Shown here in pieces: positions 1 to 7,709 of a stretch of DNA of 64,000 nucleotides (within the stretch, counting starts at the first letter, position 1; every line of letters begins with the position of its first letter). Origin of the DNA: an uncultured Bacilli bacterium (lineage in GTDB: Bacteria; Bacillota_I; Bacilli_A; RF39; UBA660); contig CALVQT010000002.1 of assembly GCA_944358375.1 (NCBI GenBank), forward strand, positions 124,001 through 188,000, read 5' to 3'. Under the pieces are notes generated by a model that had not been told where the DNA came from, ran no database searches, and saw only the letters and a program-made list of their open reading frames with translations. Made by a program: the position numbers and the translations under genes.

Positions 1-1
1 A

Positions 2-1210
2 GGGTATAAATTATCTACATTAGGTAAAATAAAGCATCCAATTAAAGATAATGTTATACCATATTATAGATTTTTAGCAAGAGGAAAATTTCATAAAGAA
101 AAAATTAAAAATATTTCTAAAGGTAATGATGTTGCAGCTATCTTATATAGTGGAGGTACAACTGGTAAATCTAAGGGAATAATACTCACTAATTTAAATT
201 TTAATTCTTTAGCATTATCAGGAGCTAATATGAGTCAAATTCTTGGAAAATCAATTAGCATACTTGCAATAATGCCTATTTTTCATGGATTTGGTCTTGG
301 TGTTACATTCCATGCATCTATGATTAGTGGAGATACTGCTATAATATTGCCTAAGGTAGATCCTAAAAAATTTGATGAAATAATATTAAAATATAAACCA
401 AATGCGATTGCGTGTGTTCCAAGTTTATTAGCAAGTTTACCTAAGAGTAAAAAATTAGAAGATGCAGATTTATCTTTTTTAAAATATATTTTGTGTGGTG
501 GGGATGTGTTAAGCGAAGATTTAAATATAAAATTAAATGAATTTTTATATGATCATGGTTGTGATTTTAAAATTACTACAGCATATGGATTAACTGAGTG
601 TTGTGCAGGTGCATGCATTATGCCATCAAAAGAATATAGATTAAAAAGTGTAGGAATTCCACTTGCAGATTGTTTTGTTAAAATAATAAATTTGCAAACT
701 AATAAAGAATGTACAACCGGAAATATTGGCGAAATCTGTATAAGTGGACCCACTGTAATGAAGGGATATTTAAAAGAAGAGAAAGAAACTAATAATGTAT
801 TAAAAATGCATAGTGATGGTAGAGTATGGTTGCACACTGGAGATGTAGGATATATGGACAAAGATGGATTTGTATATTTCGAATCAAGAATTAAAAGAAT
901 GATAGTATCTAGTGGTTATAATGTTTATCCTGGTCAAATTGAAAAAATAATTAATAATCATCCATATGTAGATACATGTATAGTAGTAGGACTTCCACAT
1001 CCATATAAAAAAGAAGTTATTAAAGCATATATTGTACTTAAAAAAAATATTGTGTTAACAAGTGAAGTCAAAAAAAGTATTAGGAGCTATTGTGAAAAAA
1101 ATATTGCAAGTTATGCTCTTCCATATGCATATGGTTATAGAAAAGAATTACCTAAAACTAAACTAGGGAAAATTGCATATAGAGATTTAATAAACAATGA
1201 TGATGAATAA
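2..1210 (+). CDS. AMP-binding acyl-CoA synthetase/ligase, 5' end outside window
   Basis: The reading frame is open from base 2 and the true start lies left of the window; 402 residues are visible. This is an adenylate-forming enzyme (AMP-binding family), which activates a carboxylic acid as acyl-AMP and usually transfers it to CoA. The P-loop signature reads LYSGGTTGKSKG near bases 145-180. It is followed by TAYGLTE (A5 region), GDVGYMDKDG, and the hinge RIKRMIVSSGYNVYPGQIE; the C-terminal catalytic Lys lies in PKTKLGKIAYRDL. Layout and motifs resemble long-chain fatty acyl-CoA synthetases, but substrate cannot be read from sequence. It is followed by a 84-base gap and then murG. Class is sure; exact substrate unknown. 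Confidence 0.85.
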   Translation, partial: GYKLSTLGKIKHPIKDNVIPYYRFLARGKFHKEKIKNISKGNDVAAILYSGGTTGKSKGIILTNLNFNSLALSGANMSQILGKSISILAIMPIFHGFGLGVTFHASMISGDTAIILPKVDPKKFDEIILKYKPNAIACVPSLLASLPKSKKLEDADLSFLKYILCGGDVLSEDLNIKLNEFLYDHGCDFKITTAYGLTECCAGACIMPSKEYRLKSVGIPLADCFVKIINLQTNKECTTGNIGEICISGPTVMKGYLKEEKETNNVLKMHSDGRVWLHTGDVGYMDKDGFVYFESRIKRMIVSSGYNVYPGQIEKIINNHPYVDTCIVVGLPHPYKKEVIKAYIVLKKNIVLTSEVKKSIRSYCEKNIASYALPYAYGYRKELPKTKLGKIAYRDLINNDDE

Positions 1211-1294
1211 TAATAATATTTAACATAAAAAATTAATAAATTAATGAAAAAATTATAATATTAGTATATAATATTAGTAATTGAGGTGAATAAC

Positions 1295-2401
1295 ATGAAT
1301 TTTATTTTGACAGCTGGTGGTACAGGAGGACATATATATCCTGCATTAGCAGTATTAGATGAAATAAAAAAGAATAAAAATAATAAATATTTATATATCG
1401 GAACTAAAAATAGAATGGAAAATGAATTAATTCCAAATATGGGTATTGATTATGTTGGAATAGAAATTTATGGTTTTTCAAAAACTAATATTTTAAGAGA
1501 TATTAAAAATATAAGTTATATCATTAAATCATATAAAAAATGTTTAAAAACAATCGATGAGTTTAAACCTGATGCGGTTATAGCATTTGGGGGTTATGTT
1601 ACATTGCCAGTATGTTTAGCTGCTAAAAAAAGGGGAATAAAAATATTTTTACATGAACAAAATATGCTCCCGGGTAAAACAAATATATTTTTATCAAGCA
1701 AAGTAGATACAGTATTTACATCTTTTGAAAAAAGTAAATCCAAATTAAAATGTAAAAATATTATATATAGTGGTAATCCTGTTGGCCAAAGAGCATATGA
1801 ATGTAAAAAATATGACAAAACTGATTTAGGATTTACAAAAAATAAAAAGCTCATAATTATAGTTATGGGGTCGCTTGGAAGTACTTCAGTTAATGAAAAA
1901 TTATTAGATTTTTTAAGGACATATGAAAGAGAAGATTGTGAAATATTATTTATAACTGGCAAAAAAAATTATAATGATTTAAATAATAATTTGGTTGTGC
2001 CCAAAAGCACAAAAATATTACCATTTTTTGATAATTTACCAAGTCTTATGAAAAGTGCTGATTTAATAATATCACGTGCAGGAGCAAGTACAATAGCAGA
2101 AATAATTGCAACTAAAACTCCATCAATATTAATACCAAGTCCATATGTTGCAAATAATCATCAATATTATAATGCTATTGATTTGGTAAATAAAAAAGTA
2201 AGTTTATTAATTGAAGAAAAAAATTTAAATAAAAAAACTTTAATAAATGTTATAGATGAAATTTTTAATGAAGAAAAATTAAAAGAGATAAAAAATAATT
2301 TAAAAGCAATGCAAATTTTAAATTCAAGTACAATAATAATGAATGAAATATATAATACATTAAAGGAAAATAATGAAGAAAAGGGAAAGAAAAAAATTTA
2401 G
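1295..2401 (+). CDS. murG: MurG, lipid II-forming GlcNAc transferase
   Basis: MurG transfers GlcNAc from UDP-GlcNAc to undecaprenyl-PP-MurNAc-pentapeptide (lipid I) on the inner face of the membrane, making lipid II for peptidoglycan. The N-terminal glycine-rich loop LTAGGTGGHIYPALA is at residues 5-19. HEQNMLPGKTN follows in the acceptor domain, and the donor-site motif RAGASTIAEI is in the C-terminal half. Length 368 residues is normal. I start at ATG 1295 rather than the in-frame GTG at 1286 because GAGGTG (1283-1288) is then correctly spaced. The 3' end overlaps divIB by 29 bases, so the two cell-wall/division genes are probably co-translated. Confidence 0.96.
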   Translation: MNFILTAGGTGGHIYPALAVLDEIKKNKNNKYLYIGTKNRMENELIPNMGIDYVGIEIYGFSKTNILRDIKNISYIIKSYKKCLKTIDEFKPDAVIAFGGYVTLPVCLAAKKRGIKIFLHEQNMLPGKTNIFLSSKVDTVFTSFEKSKSKLKCKNIIYSGNPVGQRAYECKKYDKTDLGFTKNKKLIIIVMGSLGSTSVNEKLLDFLRTYEREDCEILFITGKKNYNDLNNNLVVPKSTKILPFFDNLPSLMKSADLIISRAGASTIAEIIATKTPSILIPSPYVANNHQYYNAIDLVNKKVSLLIEEKNLNKKTLINVIDEIFNEEKLKEIKNNLKAMQILNSSTIIMNEIYNTLKENNEEKGKKKI

Positions 2402-3050
2402 TTTTAAAAGATTAATTAAATTTATACTATTTTTATGTATAACATCTTTTATTATGTATTATCTATTGAATATTAAGACTAAAAATATTATTATCCTAAA
2501 TAGTAGTTATTATACTGATGAAGAAATTATAGAAGCCGCTGGGATTGAAGATTATCCTAAATTTATATTATTAAATAAGTCTAATATAAAAAATAAATTA
2601 AAAAATCTTGAACTAATAGAGGATGTTAAAATCAAAAAGAAATTTGGTTTTATTTTAACTATTGATATAAAAGATAAAAAAATATTATATTTAACAAGAA
2701 GTACAAATAAATATAAATTATCTGATGGAAGTGATTATGAAAGTGACATTAATTATAAAGTTCCAATACTTATTAATTATGTTCCAGAGGATATTGAAAA
2801 AGAATTTATTAATAAATTTTCAAATATAGATATTAATGTTATAAGTTTGATAAGTGAAATAGAGTATTCTAAAAATGAATATGATTCTAAAAGATTTATG
2901 ATGTATATGAATGATGGGAACTTAGTTTATATAAATACTAATAAAATGCAATCATTAAATAAATATATACAAATAGTTACTAAATTAGAAAATAAAAAAG
3001 GAATACTTTATTTAGATAGCGGAAATTATTTTGAAATAAAAGAAGATTAA
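2373..3050 (+). CDS. divIB: DivIB/FtsQ-like cell division protein
   Basis: A 225-residue bitopic protein: a basic cytoplasmic N-terminus (KKRERKKFSFKR), one membrane helix at about residues 13-32, then an extracytoplasmic region starting with a POTRA-type FtsQ domain (NSSYYTDEEIIEAAGI about residues 42-57, then the stretch ending LIEDVKIKKKFG). DivIB/FtsQ belongs to the divisome complex with DivIC/FtsL at the septum. Sequence identity to model proteins is low; the call rests on architecture and on its position directly after murG with overlapping reading frames, the usual setting for divIB in Firmicutes. It is shorter than B. subtilis DivIB (about 263 residues), mostly through a shorter C-terminal tail. 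Confidence 0.85.
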   Translation: MKKRERKKFSFKRLIKFILFLCITSFIMYYLLNIKTKNIIILNSSYYTDEEIIEAAGIEDYPKFILLNKSNIKNKLKNLELIEDVKIKKKFGFILTIDIKDKKILYLTRSTNKYKLSDGSDYESDINYKVPILINYVPEDIEKEFINKFSNIDINVISLISEIEYSKNEYDSKRFMMYMNDGNLVYINTNKMQSLNKYIQIVTKLENKKGILYLDSGNYFEIKED

Positions 3051-3086
3051 TATGCATAATAGCATATTTTTTTTATATAATATAAT

Positions 3087-3431
3087 ATGTCAAAGTTAGA
3101 TGAATTTAAAAAATTTGTATCTTTTCATCCTGAATTTGTAGATTATGTAAAAAATAATAATGTTTCTTGGCAATCATTATATGAATTATATGATTTATAT
3201 GGTGAGGATAGTAATGTATGGAAAAAGTATATAAAAAAAGATTTAAAAGAAACTATTGGTATTGAAGGTATATTAAATACGCTTAAAAGCATTAATTTGG
3301 ATTCGCTTGAAGAAAATATTAATTCAATACAAAAGGCAGTTAGTTTAGTAGAAGAATTAACTAAAAAACCACAAATTAATGAAAATGTTGCAAAAAGTGA
3401 AGAAAAAATAGATAAAATATATGGTGAATAA
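3087..3431 (+). CDS. YlbD-like protein (spore coat family)
   Basis: A 114-residue acidic, helical protein. The N-terminal part, FKKFVSFHPEFVDYVKNNNV followed by SWQSLYELYDLYGED and W.KYI, matches the pattern of YlbD-family proteins, which in Bacillus are annotated as putative coat proteins. The next gene looks like YlbE and overlaps by one base, reproducing the ylbD-ylbE pair of Bacillus, which supports the call. I see no clear ribosome binding site before ATG 3087, so the exact start is uncertain. Function is unknown even in model organisms; a link to sporulation is inference from the family name. Confidence 0.7.
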   Translation: MSKLDEFKKFVSFHPEFVDYVKNNNVSWQSLYELYDLYGEDSNVWKKYIKKDLKETIGIEGILNTLKSINLDSLEENINSIQKAVSLVEELTKKPQINENVAKSEEKIDKIYGE

Positions 3432-3655
3432 TGAATATAGAAATTAAAAATAAATTATTAAAAGATGAAAAATATTTAAAATTTTTAAGAGAAAATTCAA
3501 ATTGGTATAAAATATTAAATAGAGATAAAAATGAATATGATAATTTTATTAAGGAAATGAAAATTAAATACAAGCTTAGAACGATAGATAAAGTTGATAA
3601 TATAATTGATAGTGTAGATTTGGTTACAAAGATAATTAATGCAAGTAATGAATAA
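3431..3655 (+). CDS. YlbE-like protein
   Basis: A 74-residue protein. The core FLRENSNWYKILNRDKNEYD, followed by a helical stretch with KYKLRTIDKVDNI, matches the YlbE-like family pattern (LRxNPxWYRxLSRxP...). It starts on the last base of the ylbD-like gene, so translation is coupled. Its stop codon lies inside the left arm of the terminator at 3648-3696. Function is unknown; the adjacent pair with YlbD is the main contextual support. Confidence 0.7.
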   Translation: MNIEIKNKLLKDEKYLKFLRENSNWYKILNRDKNEYDNFIKEMKIKYKLRTIDKVDNIIDSVDLVTKIINASNE

Positions 3656-3696
3656 AATGAATATTTACATTTTATTCATTTTATTTTTATTTTTTA
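3648..3696 (+). terminator. Rho-independent terminator after ylbE-like gene
   Basis: An 11-bp perfect stem (ATGAATAAAAT, 3648-3658, pairing with 3669-3679), a 10-base loop and a long T-rich tail. It includes the stop codon of the upstream gene. Confidence 0.85.
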
Positions 3697-3726
3697 TTGA
3701 CTAAAAGTATTTTTAAATGATATACT
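3697..3726 (+). promoter_or_regulatory. Promoter of pilin-like gene
   Basis: TTGACT at 3697-3702 and TATACT at 3721-3726, 18 bases apart, with an extended -10 TG one base upstream. It starts right after the previous terminator, so the pilin-like gene is its own unit. Confidence 0.8.
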
Positions 3727-3770
3727 TGTATAGAAATAAGGGTAAAACCAGAAAGGAAAGTGAATTAAAA

Positions 3771-4253
3771 ATGAATAAGAAAGGATTTACATTAGTAGAG
3801 TTATTAGCAGTTATTGCTATCTTAGCAATATTAGTTGTTATTGCAATGCCAAATGTTTTGGGAATGTATAATGATGCAAGAAAGGATACTTTTGCAACTG
3901 AAGCTAAAAATATTTTAAAACAAGCAGCTACTGATTTCGTTGCTGATTCATTAGACAAATATTCTCCAACAACTGTGTATACTACTGAAACTGTTAAAAT
4001 TGATAATATTAGTGGAGCAATTTTAGCAGATGATGCAGCTACTGGTACTAAAATAGATGTTAATCCATTAGATTTAGAAGGGACTAAATCTTATACATTA
4101 ATTTTGGATGGCCAAGGAAATGTTATTACTGCTAAAATATGGGATAATACATTCTGCTATTATGTGACTAAAGCTGATGGTATCAAATACACTGAAATGA
4201 ATTCTGCTGATATCAAAGAGGGTGCTTGTGAAGATACTCCAAAAACATTATAA
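3771..4253 (+). CDS. Type IV pilin-like prepilin protein
   Basis: A 160-residue protein beginning MNKKGFTLVELLAVIAILAI. This is the class III prepilin signal: a short basic leader, cleavage after Gly, methylated Phe+1 and Glu+5, then a long hydrophobic helix to about residue 27. The rest is a small Ser/Thr/Asp-rich globular domain with two cysteines near the C-terminus. I start at ATG 3771, which has AAGGAAAG 10 bases upstream, rather than at an earlier in-frame ATG at 3717 lying inside the promoter. It has its own promoter and a possible terminator. No prepilin peptidase, PilB/PilC-type ATPase or platform gene is in the window, so the assembly machine must be elsewhere. It may be a ComGC-like pseudopilin or a surface pilin. 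Confidence 0.88.
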   Translation: MNKKGFTLVELLAVIAILAILVVIAMPNVLGMYNDARKDTFATEAKNILKQAATDFVADSLDKYSPTTVYTTETVKIDNISGAILADDAATGTKIDVNPLDLEGTKSYTLILDGQGNVITAKIWDNTFCYYVTKADGIKYTEMNSADIKEGACEDTPKTL

Positions 4254-4300
4254 ATCGTGTATTTGGATAAACTCAAAAATTTTGAAAGTTTATTGTTTAT

Positions 4301-4340
4301 AGGATTGTAAGCTGCAATATACAGTAGTCAATCCTTTTAA
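4301..4340 (+). terminator. Possible terminator after pilin-like gene
   Basis: AGGATTG (4301-4307) pairs with CAATCCT (4329-4335), followed by TTTTAATTTTG. The 21-base loop can form a small inner CTG/CAG stem. Weaker than other terminators here. Confidence 0.5.
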
Positions 4341-4490
4341 TTTTGCATTTTTATAAATTATTTTTACATATTTTATTAATTTAATATATGAAAGTCTAGT
4401 TTTTAATTTATTGAAAAATATTTAATTATATTTTTAAAGATAATGGTTTAAAAAAACAATAATATATTATATAATTGTTTTGGTGGTATT

Positions 4491-5387
4491 ATGAGTTTAA
4501 TTATTGGAAGTCATGTTGGTTTTAATAATAAAGAGCAATTACTTGGAAGTGTTAAAGAAGCAATTAGTTATAATGCTAATACTTTTATGTTTTATACAGG
4601 CTCTACTCAAAGCACTTTAAGAAGTGATATAGATGAAAATTTAACTTATGAAGGCTTTAAATTAATGCTAGAAAATAACATTATTAGTGATAATGTTATT
4701 GTACATTGCCCATATATTATTAATTTAGCAAATAGAGTAGACGAAAATAAAGCAAAATTTTATATAGATTTTTTAGTTAATGAATTATTTAGAGTTAAAA
4801 AACTTGGATTTAATAAAATAGTGTTACATCCTGGTAGCGCAGTGAATTGTACTAAAGAAGAAGGAATTAATAATATTATTTTGGGGTTAAATGAAGTATT
4901 AGATAGGTGTAGTGATGTTATTATTTTAATTGAGTATATGGCAGGCAAAGGGCATGAAGTTGGATCTACTATTGATGAAATAAAACAAATATTAGATGGT
5001 ATAAAACATCAAAATAATATAGGAGTATGTTTAGATACATGTCATATGAATGATTCAGGTATTGACATTGGTAATATAGATGAATTTCTTGATGAATTTG
5101 ACAAAAAAATAGGCATAACTAAAATAAAGTGTGTGCATATGAATGATAGTAATAATGTTATTGGTTCACATAAAGATAGGCATGCTAATATAGGATATGG
5201 AACTATAGGCTTTAATAAATTGATTAATGTTATATATAACAAAAGATTACAAGGTATACCATTTATTTTAGAAACTCCTTATGTAAATAGAAATACTAAA
5301 TATGAATATGCACCATATAAGTATGAAATAAAAAATATTAAAAATAAAAAATTTGTAGATTTTATAAATGGAGGAAAAAATGAGTAA
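4491..5387 (+). CDS. nfo: Endonuclease IV (AP endonuclease)
   Basis: Endonuclease IV cleaves the DNA backbone 5' of abasic sites in base excision repair, using three zinc ions in a TIM barrel. It opens LIIGSHVGF, and family metal/active-site segments are visible in order: VHCPY, VLHPGSAV, LIEYMAGKG (usually LENTAG), CLDTCHMNDSG, CVHMNDS, HKDRHANIGYGTIG and ILETPY. Length 298 is typical. The normally conserved LExTAGxG segment reads IEYMAGKG, a mild divergence; the Glu ligand is kept. The last 8 bases overlap the next gene, suggesting coupling. A YqfT-like gene lies just beyond, as next to Bacillus nfo (yqfS). Confidence 0.95.
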   Translation: MSLIIGSHVGFNNKEQLLGSVKEAISYNANTFMFYTGSTQSTLRSDIDENLTYEGFKLMLENNIISDNVIVHCPYIINLANRVDENKAKFYIDFLVNELFRVKKLGFNKIVLHPGSAVNCTKEEGINNIILGLNEVLDRCSDVIILIEYMAGKGHEVGSTIDEIKQILDGIKHQNNIGVCLDTCHMNDSGIDIGNIDEFLDEFDKKIGITKIKCVHMNDSNNVIGSHKDRHANIGYGTIGFNKLINVIYNKRLQGIPFILETPYVNRNTKYEYAPYKYEIKNIKNKKFVDFINGGKNE

Positions 5388-6489
5388 AAAAGAATTTGTA
5401 GATGAAATGATTAGAATATCTTATATAAGATTTTATAATTTTGTTAAACTTTTTAATTTAGATCCTACACTTTTTAATCATTTATCAAACATAAGATTTA
5501 TATTTAAAAAAATGATAAGTTATGGATCATATAATCCATCTGAAAATATTATTACTATTAATGAAAAAATAATGAATGTTGCTTATAATTTGAAAATTAA
5601 TAATAAACTAACAGATGAAATAATAGAAATGATTACAACAACAATTATTCATGAAATATTGCATGCTAATAGAACTGTTTTAATTAAAAATAAATATACA
5701 TCTGGTATTCTTGAAGATGTAATAAATTTTAAAAAAAAGAAAAGAAAATCTGAAGACTTTGACAATTATTATAAAACATTAGAGGATATAAAAAAAACAA
5801 TTGGTTTTGATAAATTTAATAGATATATTCCTGTTAAAGTAACTACTAAATCTAAGGGAGCTTATGAAGTAATAGCATATGATAAAATAGAGGAAAAATA
5901 TTGTTATTTTAGGAGAGTTAGAACATCTATATCATTTTATGAGAATAATCATTTTCTCGAAGATATATCTAAAAAATTAGACACTATTTCAAATTATGAA
6001 GTTTTGCAGGAAAATTTAGAAGATATTACTTTTCCTACTACTATTGATGCATATATATTGGATGATGATATTGAAAATAAAATGAAAAAAGATAAAGATT
6101 TAACTTATAAAATATCAGATAGACAAGAATCGCTTGAAGAGGCTTTTATTGAAACACTATCAAAATTAATAGCAAAATGTCCAAATAAATCAAATTTTTA
6201 TCAAAAATTAGATGAAATATCTAGAGATGAAGATACTCCAGAAGATGCGCAAGTTGCTTGTAGAATAATTGAAATTGGTGGTATGGATTTTGTTAAATGG
6301 TTTTTACTTTCTGTATATCAAGATGAATATGTTGATGAATTTAAGCAATTATTTTCAAATAATTATCAATCTTTTTTAGAATATTTAAATAATATAAAAA
6401 ATGCATCATATTCTTTTAAAGATGCTTCGTTGGATGATTTATTAGCTGTAGATCAAATTTTTGATGATACAAAAAAAAGAGTAAGATAA
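5380..6489 (+). CDS. Unknown HExxH protein, putative zinc metallopeptidase (paralogue A)
   Basis: A 369-residue soluble protein I do not recognise as a named family. ATG 5380 is chosen over ATG 5368 because GGAGG (5370-5374) then lies at normal spacing. Residues 86-100 read TTTIIHEILHANRTV, a HExxH zinc-peptidase motif (H91, E92, H95) in a helix. A second conserved acidic helix, SLEEAFIETLSKLIAKC (about residues 251-267), could supply a Glu ligand as in gluzincins. A paralogue with the same two blocks (VHEIIHRNRT and LEENLVEVIAKLI) lies at 30783-31935. No signal peptide or membrane helix is seen, so it is cytoplasmic. It overlaps nfo by 8 bases and ends in a strong bidirectional terminator. 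Peptidase activity is inference from the motif only. Confidence 0.6.
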   Translation: MSKKEFVDEMIRISYIRFYNFVKLFNLDPTLFNHLSNIRFIFKKMISYGSYNPSENIITINEKIMNVAYNLKINNKLTDEIIEMITTTIIHEILHANRTVLIKNKYTSGILEDVINFKKKKRKSEDFDNYYKTLEDIKKTIGFDKFNRYIPVKVTTKSKGAYEVIAYDKIEEKYCYFRRVRTSISFYENNHFLEDISKKLDTISNYEVLQENLEDITFPTTIDAYILDDDIENKMKKDKDLTYKISDRQESLEEAFIETLSKLIAKCPNKSNFYQKLDEISRDEDTPEDAQVACRIIEIGGMDFVKWFLLSVYQDEYVDEFKQLFSNNYQSFLEYLNNIKNASYSFKDASLDDLLAVDQIFDDTKKRVR

Positions 6490-6520
6490 AAGTTTATTGA
6501 TTATTCAATAAACTTTTTAT
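6488..6520. terminator. Bidirectional terminator
   Basis: Perfect 13-bp stem: 6488-6500 pairs with 6505-6517, loop TTAT at 6501-6504, A-rich on one side and T-rich on the other, so it can act on both converging transcripts. The stop codon of the minus-strand gene falls inside the hairpin loop. Confidence 0.9.
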
Positions 6521-6755
6521 AATAATTGTATTTTTCTACTATTTTTTTAAATAATTCTTGATTTATATCCAAATTATGTTTTGTAATATAATCAATTACA
6601 TTGGTATTTAATATTTCTTCATAATCGTATTTAATAGCATTATATATTATATCTATTTCTTCTTCACTAGCGCATATATATTCTTTAGATATATATTTTC
6701 TTATATCATCTTTGGTAATTTTATTGATGTAATTTTTTAATAATTCAATTTTCAT
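6501..6755 (-). CDS. YqfT-like (DUF2624) small protein
   Basis: An 84-residue all-helical protein. LLKNYINKITKDDIRKYISK followed by a second helical block and NTNVIDYITKHNLDI resembles the DUF2624 family (YqfT of Bacillus; pattern VN.K.NxITxxEL.KYxxQY...). In Bacillus yqfT lies beside nfo (yqfS), and here too nfo is only one gene away, though on the opposite strand. GGAGGAATT precedes the ATG. Function is unknown. The family call is moderate because the match is to a short, low-complexity helical pattern. Confidence 0.6.
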   Translation of the reverse strand: MKIELLKNYINKITKDDIRKYISKEYICASEEEIDIIYNAIKYDYEEILNTNVIDYITKHNLDINQELFKKIVEKYNYYKKFIE

Positions 6756-6845
6756 ATAATTCCTCCTTATATATTATATTTATGTTGTGTTTTTTTATTC
6801 AAATAATACTTTTTTATAAAAAATATAAAATTATTGTAGTTTTGC

Positions 6846-6874
6846 TTGTAAACTTGAATTTTATTTGTTATAAT
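6846..6874 (+). promoter_or_regulatory. Promoter of rpmG-efp
   Basis: TTGTAA (6846-6851), 17-base spacer, TATAAT (6869-6874) with an extended TG. Upstream of the AAAGGAGG site of rpmG. Confidence 0.75.
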
Positions 6875-6903
6875 CTTGTATGTAAAAAAAGGAGGAGTTA
6901 TCC

Positions 6904-7074
6904 ATGGCAAAGAAAGAAAATAGAGAAAGTATTGCACTACAATGTACAGAATGTAAAAATATTAATTATCTAACGAGTAAAAATAAGAAAAATACTGATG
7001 GAAAATTAGAAATTAAAAAGTTTTGTTCTAAATGTAATAAAACAACTATTCATAAAGAAAGAAAGGCTAATTAG
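6904..7074 (+). CDS. rpmG: 50S ribosomal protein L33, zinc-binding form
   Basis: A 56-residue protein. It begins [14 protein letters not shown] and keeps both CxxC pairs (CTEC and CSKC), so it is the zinc-containing (C+) type of L33. The C-terminal [11 protein letters not shown] is typical. AAAGGAGG lies just upstream at suitable spacing. The stop is two bases before efp, so the two translation genes form one operon from the promoter at 6846-6874. A longer open frame starting at 6782 in another phase overlaps this gene and is not credible. Confidence 0.93.
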   Translation: MAKKENRESIALQCTECKNINYLTSKNKKNTDGKLEIKKFCSKCNKTTIHKERKAN

Positions 7075-7076
7075 TT

Positions 7077-7637
7077 ATGATGTTTAATATAAATGATATT
7101 AAAAATGGTATGACTATTAAATATGAAGGAAATATATATCAAGTTATAGAATTTCAACATGTTAAGCCAGGAAAAGGTAGTGCTTTTGTTAAAACTAAAC
7201 TTAAAAATTTAAAAGCAGGTACAACTCAAGAAATAACTTTTAATGCTGGTATTAAGATGGAAAAAGCTGATGTAAGAAAAAATAAACTTTCATATCTTTA
7301 TCAAGCTGGAGAAAATTATGCCTTTATGGATATGGATTCATTTGATCAATTTGAATTATCAAAAAGCGTAGTAGGGGATAATAGTAAATTTTTAAAAGAA
7401 GGTATTGAAGTTGAGTCTTTAAGTATTGAAGGTGAAATAGTCGGTATAAGTTTACCTGAAAAGGTTACTTATAAAGTAATTAGTGCTCCTGATGCTGTTA
7501 AGGGTAATACTACAAGTAGTGCTCAAAAAGATATTACTATTGAAACAGGTTATACATTAAAAGCTCCATTATTTATAAGTGAGGGAGAAGAAATAATAAT
7601 TACTACTCGTGATGGAAAATATTTTAGTAGAGCTTAA
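7077..7637 (+). CDS. efp: Translation elongation factor P
   Basis: EF-P binds between the P and E sites and relieves stalling at polyproline. The N-terminal KOW-like domain carries the tip loop VKPGKGSAFVKTKLKNL, whose Lys (residue 33 counting from the first ATG) is the position modified in other bacteria. Two OB domains follow, ending GEEIIITTRDGKYFSRA. The length of 186 is normal. Starts at 7077 and 7080 are both possible, as the protein opens MMFNINDIKNG. A strong terminator overlaps the 3' end. No dedicated modification enzyme gene is nearby. Confidence 0.96.
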   Translation: MMFNINDIKNGMTIKYEGNIYQVIEFQHVKPGKGSAFVKTKLKNLKAGTTQEITFNAGIKMEKADVRKNKLSYLYQAGENYAFMDMDSFDQFELSKSVVGDNSKFLKEGIEVESLSIEGEIVGISLPEKVTYKVISAPDAVKGNTTSSAQKDITIETGYTLKAPLFISEGEEIIITTRDGKYFSRA

Positions 7638-7656
7638 AAATTTAAGTTCTTTTTTA
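7629..7656 (+). terminator. Terminator of rpmG-efp
   Basis: AGAGCTTAAA (7629-7638) pairs with TTTAAGTTCT (7641-7650, one G-U pair), then a T run. It overlaps the efp stop codon. Confidence 0.8.
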
Positions 7657-7685
7657 TTGACTCAAGTAATATGATAGTGTATTAT
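7657..7685 (+). promoter_or_regulatory. Promoter of the 7710 membrane-protein gene
   Basis: TTGACT (7657-7662), 17-base spacer, TATTAT (7680-7685). It begins directly after the efp terminator. Confidence 0.75.
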
Positions 7686-7709
7686 TTATAGTGAAAGAGT
7701 GGGGATTTT

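Noticed and set aside
6782..6973. 63-residue open frame before and across the start of rpmG
   Set aside because: It covers the rpmG promoter and ribosome site in another phase, has no ribosome site of its own, and rpmG is certain.
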